Source: an uncultured SAR116 cluster alpha proteobacterium
GTDB lineage: Bacteria > Pseudomonadota > Alphaproteobacteria > Puniceispirillales > Puniceispirillaceae
NCBI GenBank assembly: GCA_902596655.1
Contig: CACJUX010000002.1
Span: 1-64,000, forward strand
Reading direction: 5' to 3'
DNA: 64,000 nucleotides
The position numbers were made by a program, and so were the translations under genes. This document shows positions 8,975-17,586 of the stretch, in pieces; the first letter of the stretch is position 1, and every line of letters starts with the position of its first letter. The notes below the pieces were generated by a model. That model had not been told where the DNA came from. It saw only the letters and a program-made list of their open reading frames with translations, and made no database searches.

Positions 8975-9322
8975 ATGGCAATGGAGGTGCTCATGTAGCT
9001 CGTTAATAACCAGTATGGAGATATCCGCGGGGTTATTCGCGCCGTCTACGCAGAATTCCCTAACTCATGCCACCGCAAGGTCAATTACAAACGTGTATAT
9101 TAAAAGGAATTTGGCCAGGAACTTACACCTGAGGGTTGGATGGTAGCGCCGGTACCCAGAAATATAGCGAAGCTGGCCTACCGCCGACCGCTGTCAACAT
9201 CCGGTTCAACGGCCGGGTGGGCAAAAGCTAGGCGATGTTCGACCGGTTTCCACCCGAATTGGTCGGTGGCCCTGCAGGCCGAGGAAGCTTTGGAAAACAA
9301 GTCTTATTCAAAATTAAGATAG
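8975..9322 (+). pseudogene. decayed ORF of about 115 codons, family not recognised
   Basis: One reading frame from ATG 8975 to TAG 9320-9322 is interrupted only by TAG at 8996 and TAA at 9101. The three pieces read as one protein: MAMEVLM-stop, LVNNQYGDIRGVIRAVYAEF...KRVY-stop, KEFGQELTPEGWMVAPVPR and onwards to EEALENKSYSKLR. Both stops could come from a Glu codon by a single G-to-T change. The composition is protein-like (charged and aromatic residues alternate), but I cannot name the family. Confidence 0.35.
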
Positions 9323-9353
9323 CCTTGAAAACCAATTTCGAAACTTAACTATT

Positions 9354-10688
9354 TTAAGTTTCCAAGTCAGTGCTGGCAGCCACTAATGTAGCGGCAATAT
9401 CGCGCGCACCAAGCTGTCCAAAACGGTGGTAAAGGTTCCAGATAGATGCGCTCGCCTCACCGATAATTGTCGATGATTTGCGTTGTAACTTCTCGGCAAG
9501 CACCTCTGTAGTGAATGGTTCGGTCAAATCGAACCATAAAGGAATAGTTCGACCATCCGTCAGACTTAAAATGCCACTAGTCTGTAAATCGGTCAAATCA
9601 GCATCACCCACCACGCTGATCCGTTCGGCGAAACGTTTAAGCTCTGCATCACCAGCAATGCTGTCGGTGAATAACCTGTCATCACCTGTATCATCACCCC
9701 TCAGTGTCATCCCGGCGAGCCAATTATAACTGAACTTTACTTCCAACCCTGTACGCGGCTGCTTGATGTCGCAGACCGCCAGCCATCGTGGATTAGTCGA
9801 AAGGTAAAAGGTATTGATATCATCAAGTGACACGCCGTTTACATCTCTGGCGACTTGCAGTGCCTCAATCATCGAATGCAGACCATGGCAGCAAGCATGA
9901 AGTTTGTATTTGTTATCTGGGAACAGATAATTGTCAAAAGCCATATCGGATTTGTACGCTAGGCTCCCGCCAGGAAGATGCGTGCCAACAAACCCTTGAT
10001 GCCCCATAAGTCCATCATCCGCCGAAGTGAACCCAATGCTCGCAAGTATCGAACATTCGACACCATTCGCTGCGGCGATGCCAGCATTGTATGGCTTACC
10101 CATGCTGCCAAACTGCGAGGTGAGGCCGGAGGCTCGCGTTGCGCAAAGGCCGATCGCGTGACGTGTCTGCGAATGATTAAGCCCGAGAAGCCTTCCAGCC
10201 GCCAAAGTCGCGCCAAAGGCTCCAGCAGTTGCCGTCTGATGAAAGCCGTGATTGTAATGCTCGCGGCCAAGGGTCATTCCAACGCGGATCGCGCTCTCCG
10301 CGCCAAGCAGGAAAGATGTGACGAGTTCTTCGGCAGATGCATCCTGCATCTCGGCGATGGCCAGAGCGGCAGGGTAAATACCAACCGATAGATGCCCAAC
10401 ATGCGCAAAATGTGTGTCATCGTAATCCAGAGAATGGCTCGTCGCGCCATTCACAAGTGCCGCCATACGCGGTGGCACCCGCATGCCACCTAAGACCGAG
10501 GCCACAGGTCGACCCGATTCGCTCGCCGCCAGTTGACGAAGTTTGACTGCCAATGGTTCACCGGTCCCGGCTATAGCGCATGTCATCCAGTCGAGAAGTG
10601 ACAACTTCGCAAAATCTAGGGGTAGGTCAGGAACATGATCCGCCGGACGCATGGCAATGTCGATAATCTCGTCTGTCAGGGATGTCAT
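9354..10688 (-). CDS. MmgE/PrpD family protein
   Basis: The complete 444-residue protein has family landmarks: LSLLDWMTCAIAGTGEP near residue 30, ALVNGATSHSLDYDDTHF near 77-95 and HPVG-like HVGHLSVGIYPAALAIAE after it, HYNHGFHQTATAGAFGATLAA near 143-163, and LTSQFGSMGKPYNAGIAAANG near 190-210. Family members dehydrate, decarboxylate or isomerise small polycarboxylic or cyclic compounds (2-methylcitrate dehydratase, cis-aconitate decarboxylase, iminodisuccinate epimerase). The exact reaction is unknown. It is the last gene of the 11-gene minus-strand operon, 35 bp after the SSS symporter gene, so it probably handles the compound that the operon imports or a product of it. Confidence 0.85.
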   Translation of the reverse strand: MTSLTDEIIDIAMRPADHVPDLPLDFAKLSLLDWMTCAIAGTGEPLAVKLRQLAASESGRPVASVLGGMRVPPRMAALVNGATSHSLDYDDTHFAHVGHLSVGIYPAALAIAEMQDASAEELVTSFLLGAESAIRVGMTLGREHYNHGFHQTATAGAFGATLAAGRLLGLNHSQTRHAIGLCATRASGLTSQFGSMGKPYNAGIAAANGVECSILASIGFTSADDGLMGHQGFVGTHLPGGSLAYKSDMAFDNYLFPDNKYKLHACCHGLHSMIEALQVARDVNGVSLDDINTFYLSTNPRWLAVCDIKQPRTGLEVKFSYNWLAGMTLRGDDTGDDRLFTDSIAGDAELKRFAERISVVGDADLTDLQTSGILSLTDGRTIPLWFDLTEPFTTEVLAEKLQRKSSTIIGEASASIWNLYHRFGQLGARDIAATLVAASTDLET

Positions 10689-10723
10689 TCTATTTTCCGT
10701 GTTATAAAGTATTCGGGCATTCT

Positions 10724-12688
10724 TTAGCTGTGACGCGTTCTGCCAAGTTTGGGTTTGACGGCCGGCTGCTTAACTTCCAGATCTGGTAGCAGCAACCTCT
10801 CGGATACCCGATCGGGGTTATCCGGGGAAGCGTCACCACTCCTGTTTACGATGCGGCGCAGTCCAGAAGAGATCCAGTCCGGACTCCGCGTAGCGTGGGG
10901 CATACCGAGCCGTATTGGTTTGCCATTTACTTCGTGGGTGTGGCCATATCCAACGCTATAGGACAACCACCATACCAGGACGACGCCAAAAAGCCAGAAC
11001 AGCATTTGCCAGACCCAAAGTGAAGGCACACCTATAATCGACTTAAGGTCGGTGAAAATCGGGTCACTGAAGAAGAAGTTGCCCAGAATAGCGCCTGGCC
11101 CGTAAGCCAGAAAACCCCAAAGGATTGCCAACCCCCAGAGAAGACCGCTTCGTGCCGTGGTCGCAGGTGGGTGGACTTTCATCGCTCTATGGAAACGTGA
11201 CCTTTGATACATTTCAGGTCCGCTGAGCTTTGCCACAGAAGACAGGAATACAATCAGCAAATTTATCGCCAAACCCCAACCTGCTGAATGAATGGTCAGC
11301 GGCCAGCGGCCCCAGGGTAGATCGATAAATAATCCTTCGAAAATAATTAGACCAAGTGGTTCAGTGAACACAACAAGGAGAGACCCAAGAGCAATCCCGG
11401 CCAGGACTGCGCCACGGCTTATCCACCGCATGAAGGCAAAACCTACCATCGCTGGCAGCAGCTGTAATGCAAGGGGAAGAGCCACACTTGCGAAGACCGC
11501 GGAGACAAAGGGCATGAAAGCCGCCATCAGACCAAGCAAAAAGAAACCAAACCCAAGGCTTATGCGCGCGCCAAGTCGCTGACCCCGTTCGGTCAGATTC
11601 GGAAACAGATATGTATGTACCAGTTCGCGGAAGACCAACAGAGTACCACCTGTAACAAAGAAACTGATGGCAAAGATGGCTCCCATGACGCCAAGCAGAA
11701 TGACCGAAACACCAGCTAACGGTACAATAGCCGCCAGCGCCTCGGCATAGGTGACCAGCCCGGCTGGCATCCGTGCAGCAAGCACCGGCACTACCAAAAG
11801 CAGGATACCGGCCGCCAACCCACCGGTCAGCCAGACAGCGCTAATCCCAAAGGCAGGCCCGTTACGCGCTGTTTGCCCTAGATAAAGGGTGGCTGGGCTA
11901 AGAACGATGCCCGCCAGCGAGATGGCCGTTGATGAAATAGCAACTGCGGTAAAGATCCCACCTGTAGGCACATTCTTTCCAACGCCCGCATAACCTTGCA
12001 AAACGCCTGGTATTCGATCCCAGAAGATGCCTTCGTCCACCGGCATTGGACGGTTTGGGAAAATATCCCCCGACAGCACGATCTCTCCAAAAAGCATGAT
12101 CCCTGGGATCAATATGGCCATCAGCAAGGCTTCCATCGCTAGCACCATAACAACAGCGCGCCACCCGCCTATGATGGCCGGAACCGCCATCGATAAGGCG
12201 AAAACCCAGACAGCCATTTCACGAGAGATTGTGCCATTGGTAGCCTGTTGCAATAGCAACGCGGCTTGTGACAGAAGATTGGCCGAATAGGGCAGGGCGA
12301 ACAGGACGCACATTCCCATCATTATCACTCGCAACGCGATGCTGTCGTAATAGCGCCCAATCGCCTCGCCCGGGGTGTGAAGCCCCGCCAGCCGAGTTGC
12401 CACCCATAATCTGTTCCAGAACATGACTGCAGCGACAGCCAAGGTAATCATCCCGACAGCAATATGCGACGCCTGAAGGCCATAATACGAAACCAGCAAT
12501 AGATGTCTTTCAATGCCGAGGGCGGTAACACCTATTGCTGGCAGGATGAACATAACCGACCAGCTCGGAAGCATCATGGCCCCATCAAGAAAATCCCTAG
12601 GATTACTTCCGATACGCGCTGTCTGCGCCGCGAAATAAAGTGCATAGACGAACAAGAGGCCAAGTGTAATTAAAAGTAGAAATGTCAC
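10724..12688 (-). CDS. sodium:solute symporter family (SSS) permease
   Basis: The 654-residue membrane protein has about 13-14 hydrophobic segments. The N-terminal part (AQTARIGSNPRDFLDGAMMLPSW, then HTPGEAIGRYYDS) matches the SSS family core, which includes ActP, PutP and related Na+-driven carriers. It is longer than PutP (about 500) and carries a hydrophilic tail of about 60 residues with VKPKLGRTRHS at the end. It overlaps the preceding small membrane protein by 4 bp (ATGA), a sign of translational coupling. This recalls YjcH-ActP pairs, though the small partner here is a different size. Sodium dependence and the substrate are inferred from the family only. Confidence 0.8.
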   Translation of the reverse strand: MTFLLLITLGLLFVYALYFAAQTARIGSNPRDFLDGAMMLPSWSVMFILPAIGVTALGIERHLLLVSYYGLQASHIAVGMITLAVAAVMFWNRLWVATRLAGLHTPGEAIGRYYDSIALRVIMMGMCVLFALPYSANLLSQAALLLQQATNGTISREMAVWVFALSMAVPAIIGGWRAVVMVLAMEALLMAILIPGIMLFGEIVLSGDIFPNRPMPVDEGIFWDRIPGVLQGYAGVGKNVPTGGIFTAVAISSTAISLAGIVLSPATLYLGQTARNGPAFGISAVWLTGGLAAGILLLVVPVLAARMPAGLVTYAEALAAIVPLAGVSVILLGVMGAIFAISFFVTGGTLLVFRELVHTYLFPNLTERGQRLGARISLGFGFFLLGLMAAFMPFVSAVFASVALPLALQLLPAMVGFAFMRWISRGAVLAGIALGSLLVVFTEPLGLIIFEGLFIDLPWGRWPLTIHSAGWGLAINLLIVFLSSVAKLSGPEMYQRSRFHRAMKVHPPATTARSGLLWGLAILWGFLAYGPGAILGNFFFSDPIFTDLKSIIGVPSLWVWQMLFWLFGVVLVWWLSYSVGYGHTHEVNGKPIRLGMPHATRSPDWISSGLRRIVNRSGDASPDNPDRVSERLLLPDLEVKQPAVKPKLGRTRHS

Positions 12689-13173
12689 CGCCGTCCCCCG
12701 CGATGCGGCAGACGTGACGCTGCGCGAAGATTGTTGTCGCGGACCACATCGAATTTCTCAAAGGCTCGGCGAGGTCCAAATGAGATCAGCATACTGACAA
12801 CAACCACGACGACAAGCATCCCAAGACCGATACCGATCGGCATCATCAAACGATCGACCAACATATCCGGTGCTGTTAGGATAGTGATAAGATATCCAAG
12901 GGTCAGAACGACGAGGATGGTGCTTCCAAGAGCAGTTTCCCTCGTGGTAAAGCCGGTTTTCAGCACAACGTTGACTATAATATGCGCGCAAAAGGCAGTT
13001 ATCAACGACCCAAAGGCCGCCACAAACCACCAGTTTGTGGTATGGACGTATCCGGCATGGAACAGCACAACAGCGACAAAGACCGCCGGCGCCCAGATCG
13101 CCATTACTAAGCCATGTCTATTGAACCGGTCAATCCGGCTGCTTGGGTCGTCCTCTGCCAATCGCTGCCCCAT
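12685..13173 (-). CDS. small membrane protein coupled to the SSS symporter
   Basis: The 162-residue protein has about four transmembrane helices: from about residues 22-42 (VMAIWAPAVFVAVVLFHAGYV), 47-68, 83-100 (STILVVLTLGYLITIL) and 110-130 (a long VVVVVVSMLI run). The ends are basic. No named family is recognised. Its stop overlaps the symporter start by 4 bp, and it begins 8 bp after the flotillin gene ends, so all are one transcript. By position it is most simply an accessory subunit of the symporter. Confidence 0.65.
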   Translation of the reverse strand: MGQRLAEDDPSSRIDRFNRHGLVMAIWAPAVFVAVVLFHAGYVHTTNWWFVAAFGSLITAFCAHIIVNVVLKTGFTTRETALGSTILVVLTLGYLITILTAPDMLVDRLMMPIGIGLGMLVVVVVVSMLISFGPRRAFEKFDVVRDNNLRAASRLPHRGGRR

Positions 13174-13181
13174 TAACAGGC

Positions 13182-15377
13182 TCAGTTCTCTGGCTTATCG
13201 TCTTTTGGCTCGGGGAAGTTCCGGAATGACATACCACCGGCAGAACCGAGATTTTTCAGCGGCAACCCAATCTCTTCCATCAACCCGTCAACAAAGGCAA
13301 CCTGAGTACGGTATTTCATCGCTGAACTCACCACCTGGTCAGACACACTGCCATCCGGTCCCAATTTGGGTTCGCTTTTCACGCCGCCTTCAGTCGGACT
13401 GTTGAGACCTGGCAAGCCGTCCACCTGTAGGATTTTGATCGAATCGATGTTCTCCATGGGCTTAACCTGTTCGCGGATGATTTCCGGCAGACGATTGACC
13501 ACACCCTCGAGAAGCGCGCTGCGACGACTTTCCTCATTGCGGCTGTTTTCTGCTTCGTTCAGTTTGCGGTTACCTTCCGCATCAACGCTATAACGGAATT
13601 CAGCTGCTTGAGCCTCGGCTATTTCCGCCTCGGCGCGGCGTTCGCTGGCCTCCTTATTTGCTTCCGCCATTTTCACTGTGCGGATACGCTCACGCTCGGC
13701 GCGCGTTTCAGCATCAATAATATCGACGGATTTCGCTCTGGTGGCCTTCTCCTCGGCACGGCGGCTCTCGATCTGTTCCTCGCTCTGGGCGAGTGTCTGC
13801 AAAGCCTCAGCCTCCCGCGTGCGCACAACTGCCTCATCAATCGCTTTGTTCACAACAGCAATGAGTCGTGCCTTATCGGTTAGCTCGATTTCCATTTGCT
13901 GCTCGATGTCGAAACGCTCGATATAACGACGTGCGGCAGTACGAAGTTCCTCGATCTCGCGGTCGGCCACCACACGGGCATCCTCGACTTCCCGGTAGCT
14001 CGCGGTTTCCGCCATCTTGATCTTATGCTGGCGTTCGATATCACGAGCGCGCACTTCCTCTTCCATGCGAAGCCGTTCAGTCTCGACGATCAGGCTACGC
14101 GTGACTTCTGCGCGCTCAAATTCGGAACGTGCCTCCTGTGCGGTGATCCTGACTGTCCTTTCACTCTCAACATTCGCAAGTTCAATTGACTTCTCAGTAT
14201 TGACGCGAGCCGTTTCCACCTCGTTCTGGGTTGCAAGTCTGGCGTTCTCTATCTTGCCGTCGGCCTCGGTCTCAAAGGTGGCGACAGTCAGTTTTGACTG
14301 AATCTGAGCCTCGCGGACTTCCTGCTCACGGGCCACACGCTCGCTCTCAATCTGCTGGCGCGACTGTAATCGTTCCTTCTCAAGTTGGCTTCGCGCGTTC
14401 ACTTCGGCGATGTCAGTCTCGGTTCCTCGTTGGATTGAGAGAGACTTCACTTCGTTATCACTAACGATGCGCGCCTCTTCCACGGCGCGTGTCTTATTGA
14501 TCTGGAAGCGCTCGGACTCTTCCTCTGTCCGGAAACGCGCCTCAGTGATGGCAATCTGGGATGCTGACCTTTCCGTTTCGATCTCACTGGCCTGTTTAGC
14601 CTTTTTCATTTCGATATCGCGAGTCTGATCAATTCGCGAGAATTCCAGTTCGCGATCAATTTCGATGATGCGTTGCTCGGTTTCGAAATCCTTTGTGCTG
14701 ATTTGCACCTTGGTTTCGTTTTCAATCTGATTTCGCAATTTCCTTCGAGCTTCGGTTTCTTTCACGATTAGCGTCATGCCTTCGGCGTCGAACTGATTTC
14801 TCTCGTCAAAATAGCTCAGCGAAGCCTGGTTCAGCGAAGTAAGGGATGCTGATTCGAGCTCCAGACCATTCTTCAGGACCGCCTCACGCGCGATGTCGGA
14901 CACCTGTGAAATGAAGTACTGCCGACTTTCGTGGATTTCATCTAGGGTCATCGACGCCGCCACCGTCGACATGGCGTCGATCAGTTTTCCCTGGATCACT
15001 TCTTTCAGGGCGGTGGGGTCCTGGGTCCGCGCCCCAAGGGTCCGTGCTGCCGTCCGGACTCCCTCGCTGGATTCGATCACGCGAACGGAAAATTCTGTCA
15101 CAAGATCTATTCTTATCTTGTTCTTCGTGATCAGGGATTGTTCGCCCTGCCGACGGATTTCGATCGGCACAGCGTTCATGTTCACAACTGTGATGTCGTG
15201 GATGATCGGAATCACTAAAGCTCCACCGCCCATGACGACGCGTTCGCCGCCAGATCCGGTTCTCACGAAACTCTGATCTTTGGAGGAATGGCGATAGAGC
15301 CAGTGCAGCAGGTAAACACCCACCGCAATTAAGATGGTCAGAGTAATGACGATGGCAATCAAGTCGGCACTGGTCAT
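13182..15377 (-). CDS. flotillin-like SPFH/Band 7 membrane scaffold protein
   Basis: The 731-residue protein has one N-terminal transmembrane helix (about residues 4-25), then an SPFH/Band-7 domain (about 38-230) with GGERVVMGGGALVIPIIHD and ARTLGARTQDPTALKEVIQG. A very long charged coiled coil follows (about 230-620), rich in E, R and A with repeated IE-TE-R blocks. The C-terminal tail has NRLPEIIREQVKPMENIDSIKI, as in YqiK/FloT proteins. Flotillins form membrane microdomain scaffolds and gather receptors and transporters. Here the gene lies between an opsin-like protein and a symporter in one operon, which suggests clustering of these partners; that is inference. No NfeD/YuaF partner gene is seen nearby. 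Confidence 0.9.
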   Translation of the reverse strand: MTSADLIAIVITLTILIAVGVYLLHWLYRHSSKDQSFVRTGSGGERVVMGGGALVIPIIHDITVVNMNAVPIEIRRQGEQSLITKNKIRIDLVTEFSVRVIESSEGVRTAARTLGARTQDPTALKEVIQGKLIDAMSTVAASMTLDEIHESRQYFISQVSDIAREAVLKNGLELESASLTSLNQASLSYFDERNQFDAEGMTLIVKETEARRKLRNQIENETKVQISTKDFETEQRIIEIDRELEFSRIDQTRDIEMKKAKQASEIETERSASQIAITEARFRTEEESERFQINKTRAVEEARIVSDNEVKSLSIQRGTETDIAEVNARSQLEKERLQSRQQIESERVAREQEVREAQIQSKLTVATFETEADGKIENARLATQNEVETARVNTEKSIELANVESERTVRITAQEARSEFERAEVTRSLIVETERLRMEEEVRARDIERQHKIKMAETASYREVEDARVVADREIEELRTAARRYIERFDIEQQMEIELTDKARLIAVVNKAIDEAVVRTREAEALQTLAQSEEQIESRRAEEKATRAKSVDIIDAETRAERERIRTVKMAEANKEASERRAEAEIAEAQAAEFRYSVDAEGNRKLNEAENSRNEESRRSALLEGVVNRLPEIIREQVKPMENIDSIKILQVDGLPGLNSPTEGGVKSEPKLGPDGSVSDQVVSSAMKYRTQVAFVDGLMEEIGLPLKNLGSAGGMSFRNFPEPKDDKPEN

Positions 15378-15408
15378 GACTTTTTCCCTTTGTTAGCGCC
15401 GGAGGCGA

Positions 15409-16098
15409 TTAGTATCTGTCCTGGCCAGCAACGGCCACGACAACGAGTGACGGAATGATCAGATTGACGATATCAAAAGTGCTGTAGAGCACAATGATCG
15501 AAGGCGCGTGGCCAACACCAATCACGGTGTCAACAAAATGCAGGATCGGGTAGACAGCCCATCCTAGAGTGAACAGCAACCTTATCCAGAAATAGCCAAG
15601 CTTTATTGGTCGGGCCGCCGTTCTGATGCGGTCGGGTATCGCGCCGAAATACAACTCGCCCAAAATGTAAAGCCAGAAGCCAATGGACAGGATGGCTCCA
15701 AGAGATTCATCAAAGAACGCTGCGTCGCCCAGCCATCGGCCAAAGACCATCAAAATCGCAGCGCCTCCAAGACGCCAAAAAACTCCAACGGGGACCGGCC
15801 CCTGCGTGCGCGCATAGAAATAGACAGCCGCGACCTGTAATGGATGGACGCTGTACCACGCGGAGAACCGCACACCGGCACTTGCCTTGCTGGCGTTGAA
15901 CCAATAGCCGGCCGCACCAGCGTAATAGACAGCAGTCACAAGGCACGCCGTACCAACAAGAGCCACCGGCACCCGCCAGCTTTCATTGGACCAGCTCAGC
16001 CCAAGAAAGGATATGATCGCCGCCGCTAGGCTCATTATAGCTAGTCCGGAGAGCGAGCTGGCTACGACATCAGCAGACGTGAACAGTGTTGTGAACAT
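15409..16098 (-). CDS. microbial (type 1) rhodopsin homologue lacking the retinal-binding lysine
   Basis: The 229-residue protein has seven predicted helices and aligns by eye with proteorhodopsin along its length. Helix C: GVRFSAWYSVHPLQV versus the FRYIDWLLTVPLL pattern. Helices D-E: LMVFGRWLGDA and FWLYILGELYFG versus LVFGYMGEA and WVYMIYELW. Helix F: LGWAVYPILHF versus FGWAIYPVGYF. Helix G: LYSTFDIVNLII versus IYNLADFVNKIL. The retinal lysine (K231 in proteorhodopsin) is L213 (codon CTG, 15460-15462). The proton acceptor D97 is A80 and the donor E108 is A91. Retained are R77, W81, W180, Y183, P184 and D209. It therefore cannot form the usual Schiff base. Lysine-less type 1 opsins are a known class of unknown function. 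The gene is in the middle of the ABC/flotillin/SSS operon. Confidence 0.8.
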   Translation of the reverse strand: MFTTLFTSADVVASSLSGLAIMSLAAAIISFLGLSWSNESWRVPVALVGTACLVTAVYYAGAAGYWFNASKASAGVRFSAWYSVHPLQVAAVYFYARTQGPVPVGVFWRLGGAAILMVFGRWLGDAAFFDESLGAILSIGFWLYILGELYFGAIPDRIRTAARPIKLGYFWIRLLFTLGWAVYPILHFVDTVIGVGHAPSIIVLYSTFDIVNLIIPSLVVVAVAGQDRY

Positions 16099-16107
16099 GG
16101 CCCTATC

Positions 16108-17577
16108 CTATACTGTGGCTCGAATGTGCGGAGACCGCCCATAAAGGGCGACCATCGGCAGAATCAGGAGCCCAAAAATGAATTGCTGCCACTCGTATTG
16201 AAGCCCGATCCCGAGCAGGAATGAGGTTAGCACCTGCAGGACAAGAACGCCGATCACCGTAAAGCCATAGCCGCCATTGCCACCAAGAAGCGAGGTGCCG
16301 CCGATAACGACCGCCGCTAGCGTTGTAAAAAGATAGGGATCGCCAACACCAATGAAGGCACCACCAGACCAGCCAAGCAGCAATGCTCCCGTCAGGGCCG
16401 CAAAAACGCCAGAAATCACGTAACAAGCAACCCAGTATTTGAGCTCGCTGATGCCAAGAAGCTTTGCGGCCCCACGGTTACCACCAAGCGCATAGAGATT
16501 GCGCCCCCATGACGTCATGCGCAGCCCAACGATCATGACTATCGCAATGATGATCCAGATGACGATGGTCGGCGGAAATTTCATGCCAAAGAAACGACCG
16601 TTCATAGCGGCGAGATTGCTCAACCATCCGGGAACGACGCCAAATACGTTGCCAGCAAATTTTGAGCCGATAGAAGTCATGATTTGGGTAAAGCCAGCGA
16701 CCGCGAACCCGGTGCCAAGCGTAACCATCAATGCTTGGCCCTGAAGCCTATAGCTTATAAGCCCGTTTAAAAACCCCACAATACCGCCAAGTACAAGGAT
16801 AAATCCAAACGCTACGTATGAAGGTACACCCGCTGTGATTAGCGACAGCAAGGCGATATTGGCCGCACCAATAACAAAGGGAATAGACAAATCCAGACCA
16901 CCTAAAAGCGCCACCATTGTCTGCCCCACACTGGCGATGCCTAAAAAGGCCGCAAAAAGCAGGATGGCTCGCACATTGGGTGCAGAAAGGAAACCCTCGA
17001 TGGAGAATGCTGAGATCACAATCAGCGCGCCGAGCACGATCAAACCAATGAAAGCGCTGCGCCCGCTGGCGAAATAACCGGACACCTTGAACGCAAACAG
17101 CAGTATCAATTCGAGAACCAGAAACGCAATCAGGTTCTTTATTGATCGGAATTCCTCAATCGATGCAGTCAGCAGCAGATACAGAGCCAGAAGCGCCGAC
17201 ATTGAAAGTACCACGATGATGTTGCTTCGCCAGAGCAAACGTGATCGTTTTAGCCGATTTTCTGTTTCCGCCTCGGTTTCACTTTCCGCTGCTGCCGCCC
17301 GATCCTCAAAGATGATCGCAACATAGTTCAGCAGTAGGAAAAGCAGCGCCGCGGTTATAACACCAAAAAGGATTATCTGTTGCGCGGATAGATATCCTTC
17401 ACCAAACCCAACGCCAAACCCGATGGTAGCGACGACCAACGACAGCGCGATATTCAGCCAAATGACAAAGCGTGATTGGGGTATCGGCAACATGGCGAAT
17501 GAAGACCTCTCGCTGTTGTTTTTGGTGTGGCCAAAATTCTTTTCAGTTTGCGTGTCTGGCATGTTTGGATCCACCAT
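16108..17577 (-). CDS. ribose-type ABC transporter permease (RbsC family), second subunit
   Basis: The 489-residue membrane protein has the RbsC-family core: ASVGQTMVALLGGLDLSIPFVIG, then LNGLISYRLQGQALMVTLGTGFAVAG, GRNLYALGGNRGAAKLLGI and TTLAAVVIGGTSLLGGNGGYG. It is longer than RbsC (about 320) because of an extra N-terminal part with about three more helices and a short acidic segment (AAAESETEAETENRL). It follows the other permease by 9 bp and precedes the opsin-like gene by 9 bp. The two permeases probably form a heterodimer in the importer built with the ATPase-PEBP fusion and the binding protein upstream. Confidence 0.85.
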   Translation of the reverse strand: MVDPNMPDTQTEKNFGHTKNNSERSSFAMLPIPQSRFVIWLNIALSLVVATIGFGVGFGEGYLSAQQIILFGVITAALLFLLLNYVAIIFEDRAAAAESETEAETENRLKRSRLLWRSNIIVVLSMSALLALYLLLTASIEEFRSIKNLIAFLVLELILLFAFKVSGYFASGRSAFIGLIVLGALIVISAFSIEGFLSAPNVRAILLFAAFLGIASVGQTMVALLGGLDLSIPFVIGAANIALLSLITAGVPSYVAFGFILVLGGIVGFLNGLISYRLQGQALMVTLGTGFAVAGFTQIMTSIGSKFAGNVFGVVPGWLSNLAAMNGRFFGMKFPPTIVIWIIIAIVMIVGLRMTSWGRNLYALGGNRGAAKLLGISELKYWVACYVISGVFAALTGALLLGWSGGAFIGVGDPYLFTTLAAVVIGGTSLLGGNGGYGFTVIGVLVLQVLTSFLLGIGLQYEWQQFIFGLLILPMVALYGRSPHIRATV

Positions 17578-17586
17578 AACTTACCC

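Noticed and set aside
12731..13405. A 224-codon plus-strand open frame opposite the small membrane protein and the flotillin gene
   Set aside because: Its text is low-complexity (Thr/Ile/Arg runs), the shadow of hydrophobic coding on the other strand; the minus genes fit the operon.
15409..16098. A light-driven ion pump or sensory rhodopsin with normal retinal binding
   Set aside because: The lysine in helix G is Leu and the counter-ion and donor carboxylates are Ala, so normal retinylidene chemistry is excluded.
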